DNA of 64,000 nucleotides, from NCBI GenBank assembly GCA_964345005.1, contig CAYFPQ010000001.1, forward strand, positions 70,421-134,420, read 5' to 3'. Both the position numbers and the translations under genes were made by a program. Shown one piece after another: positions 26,201 through 34,260 of the stretch. The number at the start of each line of letters is the position of its first letter. The first letter of the stretch is position 1. The notes beneath the pieces were generated by a model that saw only the letters and a list, made by a program, of their open reading frames with translations, searched no databases and was not told the DNA's origin. This stretch comes from JABMPJ01 sp964345005 (GTDB taxonomy: Bacteria > Verrucomicrobiota > Kiritimatiellia > UBA8416 > JABMPJ01).

Positions 26201-27522
26201 TCAGTCCTGGGTATCTGGACTGCGAACTGACCGGAGGCGAGTCGACGATGCTTCGGGCGTCGATCGAGGGCCCGAAGCGTCCCCACATCGACCCGGTTGA
26301 TTTGGCCGAACCCGTTGACGCCGACACGGTCTCGCTGCTCGCGGTACTGCGGAGGGCGATGGACGTCTATGTCGTCCGGCGTGACGATTCGCTGACGGTC
26401 ATTGCCGGCTACCCGTGGTTTCTTGATTGGGGGCGCGATACGTTGATCTGCCTGCGCGGCATGATCGCGGCGGGGATGCATGCGGAGTGTCGCGACATTC
26501 TGCGGCAGTTCGCCCGGTTCGAGAGGCAGGGCACGCTGCCGAACATGATCCGGGGCGGCGATGACTCCGACCGCGACACCTCCGATGCGCCGCTCTGGTT
26601 CATCGTGTCATGTGAAGACCTTTTCGATACCGGCGAGTCCACGTTACTGGATGTGGATTGCGATGGGCGATCGCTCAAGGAGGTCGTCCGTTCGATTGTC
26701 GATCACTATCTGAGGGGCACACCGAACGGAATTGTTGTGGATGCCGACAGCGGGTTGGTGTTCAGTCCTTCACACTACACCTGGATGGATACGAACCATC
26801 CGGCCGGTACCCCGCGCGAAGGGTACCCCGTTGAGATACAGGCGCTCTGGTACCGTGCACTCTCGTTCGTGGCGAGGATCGATGACGATGCGGAACTGGC
26901 GGAGCTGGCGAAGCATGTACAGGCGTCGATCGCTTCCCACTATGTCCGCGCCGACGGATCGGGCCTCGCCGATTGCCTGCACGCGGCTCCCGGCATTCCC
27001 GCGGCAGCTGCCGTTGCCGACGACCATGTGCGCTCCAATCAGCTTTTGGCCGTGACGCTCGGCGCCATTACCTCTCCAGACGACTGTATGGCGGTCTTGC
27101 ATGCCTGCGAGCAGCTCCTGGTGCCGGGTGCTATCCGCAGCCTGGCGGATCGTCCCGTTGAGCATGCGTTGCCGGTCCGCCGGGAAGGCGAACTACTCAA
27201 CGACCCGCACCGCCCCTACCAGGGCCAGTACCGCGGGGATGAGGACACACGGCGTAAACCGGCCTACCATAACGGAACGGCTTGGACGTGGCCGTTCCCC
27301 TCCTACTGCGAGGCGCTGGTCCAGATCCATGGACCAGCCGCGCGTGACACGGCCCTGGCGCTGCTGCGGAGCAGTGAGGTGCTGCTCGGCCGGGGTTGCA
27401 TTGGGCAGATTCCAGAAATCCTTGATGGCGACGCCCCGCACATGGATCGAGGGTGTGGAGCCCAGGCCTGGGGCGTCACAGAGCTCTATCGTGTGCTTGC
27501 ACTTCTGCAGCGAAACTCATAG
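23293..27522 (+). CDS. Glycogen debranching fusion: GH13 amylase-type domain plus amylo-alpha-1,6-glucosidase (GH133)
   Basis: A 1409-residue protein. The N-terminal GH13 barrel has region I DIPANHTG (residue ~252), region II GVDGFRCDAG (~320), region III with Glu in LLEGLGG (~355) and region IV ETHDNTR (~411). The C-terminal domain is amylo-1,6-glucosidase: GYPWFLDWGRDT (~1039), TSDAPLWF (~1096), then PVEIQALWYRAL. The middle, ~600-930, looks beta-rich and is not assigned. This is the domain order of eukaryotic AGL: glucanotransferase first, 1,6-glucosidase second. I start it at ATG 23293, because the open frame before it crosses the divergent gene's start and a repeat. It heads the glycogen cluster. 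The first domain's reaction (4-alpha-glucanotransferase or hydrolysis) is inferred. Confidence 0.85.
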   Translation: MPVAQTPRAGSRFRLFRGDTVTFTLTCHPGCEGAAYLRTNIGWAAVRRQEIISFVEEQTPVLDRDWHDVPMRQVGSNRWELSLGLCEVGRFEAKPYLLPGPGQQPVWDHGENVVIKVEPAETVCGNSVYSAFVRQFGPNRTSGAVSEEQDAAAATLDKDGFTVIPRSGTFRELIQELDHIIGTLGFRTLHLLPVHPVPTTYARMGRFGSPFAPLDFMDVDPAMAEFDRRTTPLDQYIELIDAIHARGGRLLMDIPANHTGWASHLQNEHPEWFARHHDSSFRSPGAWGVTWEDLSELDYGTGKALWEAMADVFLRWCRLGVDGFRCDAGYMVPYDVWNYIISRVRAQFPDTIFLLEGLGGPRAATEQLLDGANMNWAYSELFQSYSSRQVEAEVMGGARMADTRGLMVHYAETHDNTRMAASSPAYSRMRTALTALTSTEGAFGITAGVEWFATERVDVHGAPSLNWGSSENQVTEVGRLNGLLATHPAFGPGTEFEWVSQADGHTVAVLRSRRDGECVLVLANLDCDHQRHVQWARTRFEVDGDVVDLLSGHTVVPAEEGNHYRITLEPAAVLCLGCEQAANGPADEPAAVLRQRARAAVLELYTTITGCGDVGDLDLDDATSCYLADPVAYWRTLSPYGSFALTTWQWPQDLSRDVMWPDGHALLVQCEHPFRIDLAEGGAVTYRARSFEIERGHVVLIPPRATPDDHAIRRAVLYLRVHDPKGTQRGEDTLLLLPSASLAPATTVDGAVAVERRCYALCTNGRGAMAQVRGAWGELESQYDALLAGNCHPGYPVDRQVMLTRCRVWVVYQGYYQELGRTCLRSFGQQPDGEVRWRFDVPVGRGKVMALDVALRMLRGENAVELVFSRIEEAWGEGVLSGDEPVRLVIRPDVEDRINHGKTKAFAGPEAHWPQAVERTREGFLFRPDKQRALRVAVSEGRFQWEPEWTYMVHHQHEADRGLDAVSDLFSPGYLDCELTGGESTMLRASIEGPKRPHIDPVDLAEPVDADTVSLLAVLRRAMDVYVVRRDDSLTVIAGYPWFLDWGRDTLICLRGMIAAGMHAECRDILRQFARFERQGTLPNMIRGGDDSDRDTSDAPLWFIVSCEDLFDTGESTLLDVDCDGRSLKEVVRSIVDHYLRGTPNGIVVDADSGLVFSPSHYTWMDTNHPAGTPREGYPVEIQALWYRALSFVARIDDDAELAELAKHVQASIASHYVRADGSGLADCLHAAPGIPAAAAVADDHVRSNQLLAVTLGAITSPDDCMAVLHACEQLLVPGAIRSLADRPVEHALPVRREGELLNDPHRPYQGQYRGDEDTRRKPAYHNGTAWTWPFPSYCEALVQIHGPAARDTALALLRSSEVLLGRGCIGQIPEILDGDAPHMDRGCGAQAWGVTELYRVLALLQRNS

Positions 27523-27635
27523 AGTCGCTCCACATCTTGAATGAATTGGATTGCCTCCGTACTGCCCCGTTTCCTATGGGCGCTGGATCTTGGGCTCAGG
27601 GCGGCGAAACCAACAATGTTGGGAGATTCGTGCGT

Positions 27636-27908
27636 ATGGGTGCACAGGTAAAACGCCGGCGGGTCAAGTTCCAGATCCGCGCCGAAGAGAACAGCAAGGT
27701 GTCTATAGCAGGCACCTTCAACGGGTGGAATCCGGACAAGCACATTCTCAAGAAGAAGGGCGACATGTTCGAACTGAACGTGCTGCTGGAGCCCGGTCAA
27801 TATCAATACAAGTTTGTTGTGAACGGCATCTGGTGTGTCGATCCGGAACGTCCGGACTGGTCGCCGAACGAGTATGGTTCACTGAATAGCGTGGTCACAG
27901 TAACGTAG
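27636..27908 (+). CDS. CBM48 / AMPK-type glycogen-binding domain protein
   Basis: A 90-residue single-domain protein. VSIAGTFNGWNPDKHILKKKGDMFELN, then GQYQYKFVVNGIWCVDPERPDW, matches the CBM48 glycogen-binding fold that is fused to AMPK beta subunits and GH13 enzymes. The Trp in NGW and Lys in YKF are the expected sugar-contact residues. It has no enzyme domain and may tether glycogen enzymes or sense glycogen (inference). A GTG 6 nt upstream of the ATG is an alternative start; GGGAG lies 4 nt before that GTG and 10 nt before the ATG. It sits 113 nt after the debranching gene and 81 nt before glgP. Confidence 0.85.
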   Translation: MGAQVKRRRVKFQIRAEENSKVSIAGTFNGWNPDKHILKKKGDMFELNVLLEPGQYQYKFVVNGIWCVDPERPDWSPNEYGSLNSVVTVT

Positions 27909-27989
27909 TCCATCCCCTCCACGAACGTGGCGTGCCAGACTGCCGGTCATCCAGTGACTTCCATTGCAAGATAGAAAGAGTCTTACTCA

Positions 27990-30548
27990 ATGAAGAATAT
28001 CCAACTTTTCAACGTGGCGCCGTCGGTGCCTAAAGAGGTCCGTTTTCTCGAAACCTTGGCCAACAACCTCTGGTGGTGTTGGTGTCCCGATGCCATCGAC
28101 CTGTTTCGGCGTATCGATCCAGCGTTGTGGACGGAGTGCAAGCACAGCCCGCTTAAGTTTTTCAGCAAGCTGCCGCCTGAGCGGTTGGCCGAGCTCCCTT
28201 CCGACGACGGGTTCATCGCGCATATGGAAGAGGTGCGTGAACTGTTCGAGGCTCAAGTTCGCAAGGACTGTAAGGGCGAGGATACCTGTGCCGCCCGCGA
28301 TGGTGTTGCCTACTTCTCGCTTGAGTATGGCATTCATGAGAGCGTGCGTCTCTACTCCGGCGGGCTGGGGTGTCTGGCAGGCGACCACCTGAAGTCGGCC
28401 TCCGATCTGAACCTGCCCCTTGTGGCTGTCGGGCTTATGTACCGTCAGGGCTATTTCCAGCAGTATCTCGACGAAGACGGGATGCAGCGGGAATTCTATC
28501 CCGAGAGCGAAATGCACCACATGCCCATGAAGAAGGTCTGCGACGGCGACAACAGCCCCATCCAGATCGGTGTGCCCTTCCCGGATGGGGAACTGCGCGC
28601 CGAGATATGGCAGCTCAACGTGGGGCGTGTGCCTCTCTTCCTTCTGGATGCCAATATCCCGGCCAACAAGCCCGAGTACCGTGGCATAACGGCTCAGCTC
28701 TACGGTGGCGACCAGGTTATGCGTATCCGCCAGGAGATGCTCCTGGGTGTCGGCGGCGTACGTGCGTTGCTGGCCATGGGCTTCGATCCGCATGTCTACC
28801 ATCTCAATGAGGGGCATGCCGCATTTCTCGGACTGGGTCGTATTGCGCACCTGGTCCAGTCGCAGGGCATCGACACCAAGACCGCGTTCGAGGTGATGTC
28901 GCGGACCAACATCTTCACCACGCATACGCCGGTACCGGCCGGGAACGAGACTTTTCCCGCCACGATGCTTAAGCCGTACTTCAAGGCATTGGAGGCGGAG
29001 GTGGGTGTCAAAGCCACCGATGCCATCAAGTGGGGGCAGACTCCGGGCACCAATCCCGACGAGGACGTGTCCATGACCATTCTTGGCATGCGCTGTGCCC
29101 ACTTCTACAACGCCGTCAGCAAGCTGCACGGCGTTGTCGCGCGAAAGATGTGGTCTTATCTCTGGCCGGACCTCCCCAACGAGGAAGTGCCGATCGGACA
29201 TGTCACGAACGGCGTTCACATTTCGTCGTGGCTATCGACCGACATCGCGGCACTGTTCGACCGCTACCTCGGACGTGACTGGCGAGATCATCTCGGCAAT
29301 GAGAACGTCGTCAAGCGTATCGACCGCATTCCGGCTGACATGCTCTGGCGCACACACGAACTGGGGCGTGCCCGACTGGTCCGCGCCACGCGCGAGCATG
29401 GCGAGCAGCAGTATAAGGCCCGCAACGCGACGCGGCAGGAACTCGATGCCATATCGTCGGTGTTCGATGCGGACACACTGACGATCGGTTTCGCACGACG
29501 TTTTGCCTCGTACAAGCGCGCGACGCTGCTCCTGAAACACCCGGAACGCTTCGAGGAACTGTTGACTAGCGAGGAGCGTCCGGTGCAGCTCGTATTCGCC
29601 GGGAAGGCGCATCCGGCAGACGAGGCCGGCAAGAACCTGATCAAGGAGATCATTGCTTTTTCGCGCAAGCCCTCGGTACGGCACAAGATCATCTTTCTCG
29701 AGAACTACGATATTCAGCTTGCCCGCTACATGGTGCAGGGCGTTGACGTCTGGATGAACACGCCGCGCCGTCCGCAAGAGGCGAGCGGTACTTCGGGCAT
29801 GAAGGCGGCGGCCAACGGCGGCCTGCATTGCAGCATCCTCGATGGCTGGTGGGACGAGGGTTACACCCCCGATACCGGCTGGGCCATCGGAAACCGTGCG
29901 GACTACGTCAACAGCGACTACCAGGACCAGGTCGAGTCACAAGCGCTCTACAACCTGCTTGAGAACGAGGTCATTCCGACATTTTATACGCGCTCCAAGA
30001 GCGACGTGCCCGAGCGGTGGGTGGAGATGATGAAGGCGTCGATGAAGATGACGCTTGGTTTTTTCACCACGCATCGTATGCTCGAGGAGTACCGTGATCG
30101 GTACTACAGTGCCGCGCTCGATGTCTATGACCGCTTGATCGGGGATGACGCGAAGGAGGCGAAGGCACTGGTATCGCAGCGGAAACGGCTTGAGTCGTGC
30201 TGGGGCGGTGTGAATATCGAGCTGCCTGTGCCGGATCGTGACCTGGCCGGTTTGCACGTGGGTGACACGTTCGTCGTAACCAGTCTGGTTGAGCTGGGCG
30301 AGCTGACACCGGACGAGGTAGACGTGGAGGTCTACTACGGGATCGCCGATTCGCAGAACGAGATTGTTGAGAGCGAGGTCCAGGAGATGACCATGGCGGA
30401 GGAGCAAGGTGACGGGCGATACCTCTATCGCCAGGAGTTGCCGTGCAGCAGGGCGGGCCGCTATGGACTGACGGCCAGGGTGGTCCCGAAGGGGTCTGAC
30501 TGGTCGAGCACGATGCCCGGCTATACCACCTGGGCCAACGGGGCATAA
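27990..30548 (+). CDS. glgP: Alpha-glucan (glycogen/maltodextrin) phosphorylase
   Basis: Releases glucose-1-phosphate from alpha-1,4-glucan ends using phosphate and PLP. The 852-residue protein is of the TIGR02094 type, with an N-terminal helical region (LETLANNLWWCWCPDAIDLFRRID) rather than the animal type regulatory N-terminus. The PLP-lysine lies in GTSGMKAAANGGLHCSILDGWWDE. GYAR-like glucan site YKRATLL and PRRPQEASG are present. It lies directly upstream of glgA (29 nt), within the glycogen cluster. Confidence 0.95.
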   Translation: MKNIQLFNVAPSVPKEVRFLETLANNLWWCWCPDAIDLFRRIDPALWTECKHSPLKFFSKLPPERLAELPSDDGFIAHMEEVRELFEAQVRKDCKGEDTCAARDGVAYFSLEYGIHESVRLYSGGLGCLAGDHLKSASDLNLPLVAVGLMYRQGYFQQYLDEDGMQREFYPESEMHHMPMKKVCDGDNSPIQIGVPFPDGELRAEIWQLNVGRVPLFLLDANIPANKPEYRGITAQLYGGDQVMRIRQEMLLGVGGVRALLAMGFDPHVYHLNEGHAAFLGLGRIAHLVQSQGIDTKTAFEVMSRTNIFTTHTPVPAGNETFPATMLKPYFKALEAEVGVKATDAIKWGQTPGTNPDEDVSMTILGMRCAHFYNAVSKLHGVVARKMWSYLWPDLPNEEVPIGHVTNGVHISSWLSTDIAALFDRYLGRDWRDHLGNENVVKRIDRIPADMLWRTHELGRARLVRATREHGEQQYKARNATRQELDAISSVFDADTLTIGFARRFASYKRATLLLKHPERFEELLTSEERPVQLVFAGKAHPADEAGKNLIKEIIAFSRKPSVRHKIIFLENYDIQLARYMVQGVDVWMNTPRRPQEASGTSGMKAAANGGLHCSILDGWWDEGYTPDTGWAIGNRADYVNSDYQDQVESQALYNLLENEVIPTFYTRSKSDVPERWVEMMKASMKMTLGFFTTHRMLEEYRDRYYSAALDVYDRLIGDDAKEAKALVSQRKRLESCWGGVNIELPVPDRDLAGLHVGDTFVVTSLVELGELTPDEVDVEVYYGIADSQNEIVESEVQEMTMAEEQGDGRYLYRQELPCSRAGRYGLTARVVPKGSDWSSTMPGYTTWANGA

Positions 30549-30577
30549 GCCCACATGCCGAAGGGGCAGAGAGGCAG

Positions 30578-32113
30578 ATGATGCAACGAAATCCGCGCAT
30601 CCTGATCGTCACTCCGGAGATCACCTACCTGCCCAACGGCATGGGAAATGCCGCCAACCACATGCGCGCCAAGGCCGGTGGTCTGGCCGACGTTTCGGCT
30701 TCTCTGGTCTCGGCGCTTTTCGAGCTTGGCGCAGAGGTCCATGTGGCGCTCCCGCACTATCGGCGCATGTTCAACGTGGATGTCGGTCGCCTAATCAATG
30801 ACGAGCTGCGCATCTACAAGCAGGTGCTCCCCGATTCGCGAATCCACCTGGCCCAGGACCGAATCTTCTACTATCAGAGCGAGGTCTACAGCTCGTCGGT
30901 GGACACCAGTAAGCGGCTGGCGCTCGTCTTTCAGCGCGAGGTGATCAACAACATCGTTCCCAAGGTCAATCCCGACCTGATTCACTGCAACGATTGGATG
31001 ACAGGGCTGATCCCCGCCATGGCAAGGCGCCACGGCATTCCTTCCCTGATGACCATTCACAACATCCACACCCAGGAAGTCACGCTCGACCAAGTCGAGG
31101 AAACGGGAATCGACGCGGCCGAGTTCTGGCAGGACCTGTTCTACAAGTGGTATGCCGGCGACTACGAATCGACGCGCTGGAGCAACCCGGTTGACCTGCT
31201 CGCCAGCGGTATTTTTGCCTCCCATTTCGTGAACACCGTGAGTCCTTCCTTCCTCTATGAGGTGTGCGACGGTCAGCACGCCTTCGTACCGCCCTCCGTC
31301 CGTAGCGAGATTGCCCAGAAGATGATGGCGGGCTGTGCTTCCGGTATTCTCAACGCTCCCGATCCCTCGTTCGATCCGGCAACCGACGAGCTGATCCAGC
31401 ACCGGTTCGGCCCCGACACCCACACCGAAGCGAAACGGAAGAACAAGCTGCATCTGCAGGAGCGGCTGGGGCTTGTACAGGATGCCGATGCCCCGATGCT
31501 CTTCTGGCCGTCACGTCTCGATCCCGTCCAGAAGGGCTGCCAGATTCTGGCCGATATTCTCTACAACCTGGTTTCGCACTACGAGGACGAGAACCTCCAA
31601 GTGGTCTTCGTGGCAGCCGGGCCGTTTCAGATCTGGTTTCGTGGGATTGTCAACCAGCACAAACTGCATGATCGAGTGGCGGTGTACGGCTTTGACGAAG
31701 AGACCTCGCACCAGGCCTATGCGGGTTCGGACTTCATGCTGATGCCATCCCTGTTTGAACCGTGCGGCCTGCCGCAGATGGTGAGTTCCATCTACGGGTC
31801 GCTCCCGGTTGTGCATGATACTGGGGGGTTGCATGATACCGTGACCATGCTCGATGCAGGTCGGGGCACCGGGAACGGCTTCCCCTTCGCGACGTACGAC
31901 GGAAACGGGCTTTGGTGGGCGATCGAGCGGGCGATGAATTTCTACCGGCTGCCGGCCGAAGTAAAGGAGGCGCAAATCAGCCGCATCATGCGCGAAAGCA
32001 CGGCGCGGTTCACCCATGCCAACACTGCGCGGGAGTACATTGATATCTATGAACGCATGCTCGAACGCCCCCTTGTCGCTCATAAGACGGGACCCGTGGC
32101 TGGAACCCTATAG
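30578..32113 (+). CDS. glgA: Glycogen synthase (ADP-glucose type, GT5)
   Basis: Adds glucose from a nucleotide sugar (usually ADP-glucose) to the growing glucan. The 511-residue protein has the donor-site loop KAGGLADVSASL (Lys32), a variant of KVGGLxDV with a short insertion before it. The C-terminal GT-B half has LFEPCGLPQMVSSIYGSLPVVHDTGGLHDTV, the GT5 signature. The 3' end overlaps the start of the branching enzyme gene by up to 65 nt, which suggests translational coupling. No glgC is present in the window, so the ADP-glucose source lies elsewhere. Confidence 0.95.
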   Translation: MMQRNPRILIVTPEITYLPNGMGNAANHMRAKAGGLADVSASLVSALFELGAEVHVALPHYRRMFNVDVGRLINDELRIYKQVLPDSRIHLAQDRIFYYQSEVYSSSVDTSKRLALVFQREVINNIVPKVNPDLIHCNDWMTGLIPAMARRHGIPSLMTIHNIHTQEVTLDQVEETGIDAAEFWQDLFYKWYAGDYESTRWSNPVDLLASGIFASHFVNTVSPSFLYEVCDGQHAFVPPSVRSEIAQKMMAGCASGILNAPDPSFDPATDELIQHRFGPDTHTEAKRKNKLHLQERLGLVQDADAPMLFWPSRLDPVQKGCQILADILYNLVSHYEDENLQVVFVAAGPFQIWFRGIVNQHKLHDRVAVYGFDEETSHQAYAGSDFMLMPSLFEPCGLPQMVSSIYGSLPVVHDTGGLHDTVTMLDAGRGTGNGFPFATYDGNGLWWAIERAMNFYRLPAEVKEAQISRIMRESTARFTHANTAREYIDIYERMLERPLVAHKTGPVAGTL

Positions 32114-34109
32114 CGAGTGCCTTCAGCGGCGCTGGAACCGTGTCAACGAGGCTGCGGCGCGACTGGCAGCCGACCGGGATCTTTCCGACCACTCCCTGAG
32201 CTACGATTACTACGGCCTGCACCGTACGCCGGATGGCTGGGTCTTTCGCGAGTGGGCTCCGAACGCGACAGCCATCCATCTGCTGGGTCCGTTCAATGAC
32301 TGGAGCGAGTCTGACGCCTTCTTGATGCGTCGTCTCAACGACCGCGGCGACTGGGAACTGCACCTGGCGGCGGACGTGCTGAACCACAAAGACCTCTACC
32401 GGCTGCGGGTTCATTGGTCCGGCGGCAGCGGCGACCGCATTCCCACGCATGCGCGCCGGGTTGTGCAGGATAGCTCCACGCACATCTTCAATGCGCAGGT
32501 GTGGTCGCCTTCCGAGCCCTACCAGCGGCGCCATCCCTCGCCGTCGCGCCCGACCCCGCTGTTGATCTACGAGGCCCACGTAGGGATGGCACTCGAATGG
32601 GGGCGCGTGGGTACCTACGCGGAGTTCCGGGAGCATATCCTGCCGCGCATCAAAGATGCCGGTTACAATACCGTGCAGCTCATGGCCATCGCGGAGCATC
32701 CCTACTATGGGTCGTTTGGCTACCACGTCTCCAACTTCTTCGCCGCGTCTTCGCGTTTCGGGACGCCCGACGAACTGGCTGAGCTGGTGGATGTCGCTCA
32801 TGGGATGGGCCTCTTCGTCATTATGGATATCGTCCACTCCCATGCCGTGAAGAACACGGCGGAGGGGCTGTCCGAGTTTGATGGTACGACATACCAGTTC
32901 TTCCACGCCGGTGGCCGGGGCGATCACGATGCGTGGGATTCGCGCTGCTTCGACTACGGCAAGCTCGACGTACAGCACTTCCTTCTCTCCAACTGTCGCT
33001 ACTGGATGGAGCAGTATGGCTTCGATGGTTTCAGGTTCGATGGCGTCACCAGCATGCTCTACCTGCACCACGGGCACGGCACGGCCTTTACCGATTATGG
33101 GAAGTACTTCGACTGGGCAGTCGACGAGGACGCCTGGGTTTACATGGCGCTGGCGAACCGCCTGATCCATGAGATCAACCCCGAGGCGGTCACTATTGCC
33201 GAGGACGTCAGTGGCATGCCCGGCCTCGCCGCACCGTTTGCGGATGGGGGGTGTGGGTTCGACTTCCGCCTCGCCATGGGCGTTTCCGACTGCTGGGTGC
33301 GGCACCTCAAAGAGGTAGCCGACGAGGACTGGCACATGAACGGCATCTGGCATGAGCTGACCAATCGCCGCGCCGACGAGAAGACCATCGGCTATGCCGA
33401 AAGCCACGACCAGGCTCTCGTCGGTAGCAAGACCATCAGTTTCGAGCTGATGGATGCCAGCATGTACACGCATATGGGCATCCACGAGCCACATCCGGAG
33501 GTGGACCGCGGCATTGCGCTGCATAAGCTGATCCGTCTTGCCACGCTGGCGACGTGTGGTGAGGGTTACCTCAACTTCATGGGCAACGAGTTCGGCCACC
33601 CCGAGTGGATCGATTTCCCACGCAAAGGCAACGACTGGTCCTATCACTACGCCCGGCGCCAGTGGAGCCTGCGTGATAACCAGGATCTGAAGTACCACTA
33701 CCTCGGCGATTTCGATGTGGCTATGGTTTCCGTGATCAAGGACGATTGCGTAGTAGGCGAACGTGAACCGCGGCTGCTCCACACGCACAACGAACTGAAG
33801 ATCCTCGTCTTCGAGCGTAACGGCGATATCTTCGTATTTAACTTCCATCCGTCCGGATCCTACCCGGACTACGGGATCGAGGTGCCGCCGGGGCAGTACT
33901 CAACCGTGCTGGACAGCGACGAACCACGCTTCGGTGGTTTCGATCGCCGTCCCGCCTTCCACGCCTACGAGACAGTTCCCGCCGTCGACGGCAACCAGCT
34001 TCGCCATATCCTCCGCCTTTACCTGCCATCTCGCACGGCCCTTGTACTCAAGCATACGAAGGGCCCGAGCGAGGCACAGCTGTCGGCTGTGGCTGCTGCT
34101 CTGTCCTGA
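32049..34109 (+). CDS. glgB: 1,4-alpha-glucan branching enzyme, eukaryotic-like (GH13_8)
   Basis: Makes alpha-1,6 branches in glycogen. From memory, the sequence tracks human GBE1 closely: SFGYHVSNFFAASSRFGTP, VVHSH-type MDIVHSHAVKNTAEG, GFDGFRFDGVTSML, TIAEDVSGMPGLAAP, IGYAESHDQALVG, and NFMGNEFGHPEWIDFPRKGN. GH13 residues in place are Asp in FRFD, Glu in AEDV and His-Asp in ESHDQ. The N-terminus (DPWLEPYSECLQRRW) also matches the eukaryotic pattern. The start is uncertain: ATG 32049 (686 residues) overlaps glgA by 65 nt; an earlier start at 32016 or a TTG near 32073 are alternatives. Confidence 0.92.
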   Translation: MNACSNAPLSLIRRDPWLEPYSECLQRRWNRVNEAAARLAADRDLSDHSLSYDYYGLHRTPDGWVFREWAPNATAIHLLGPFNDWSESDAFLMRRLNDRGDWELHLAADVLNHKDLYRLRVHWSGGSGDRIPTHARRVVQDSSTHIFNAQVWSPSEPYQRRHPSPSRPTPLLIYEAHVGMALEWGRVGTYAEFREHILPRIKDAGYNTVQLMAIAEHPYYGSFGYHVSNFFAASSRFGTPDELAELVDVAHGMGLFVIMDIVHSHAVKNTAEGLSEFDGTTYQFFHAGGRGDHDAWDSRCFDYGKLDVQHFLLSNCRYWMEQYGFDGFRFDGVTSMLYLHHGHGTAFTDYGKYFDWAVDEDAWVYMALANRLIHEINPEAVTIAEDVSGMPGLAAPFADGGCGFDFRLAMGVSDCWVRHLKEVADEDWHMNGIWHELTNRRADEKTIGYAESHDQALVGSKTISFELMDASMYTHMGIHEPHPEVDRGIALHKLIRLATLATCGEGYLNFMGNEFGHPEWIDFPRKGNDWSYHYARRQWSLRDNQDLKYHYLGDFDVAMVSVIKDDCVVGEREPRLLHTHNELKILVFERNGDIFVFNFHPSGSYPDYGIEVPPGQYSTVLDSDEPRFGGFDRRPAFHAYETVPAVDGNQLRHILRLYLPSRTALVLKHTKGPSEAQLSAVAAALS

Positions 34110-34260
34110 TCTGGAGCTGCCGTGATCTGAGAAGCTGAGGCCCGTGGCTTGACCGCCGTGACACCCATATCTAGAATAGACGCAACGTGATGGTCGCAGC
34201 ATCAGAACATGGTCTCTGGCGGCGGCCTGAGCAGGAACTACCGAGATAACAGGGGACCTT

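Noticed and set aside
24604..26481. Long minus-strand open frame of about 625 codons opposite the debranching fusion
   Set aside because: It is the mirror of high GC3 in a strongly supported gene; it has no known domain, and its composition is that of a shadow frame. The same applies to the 612-codon frame at 32010-33848.
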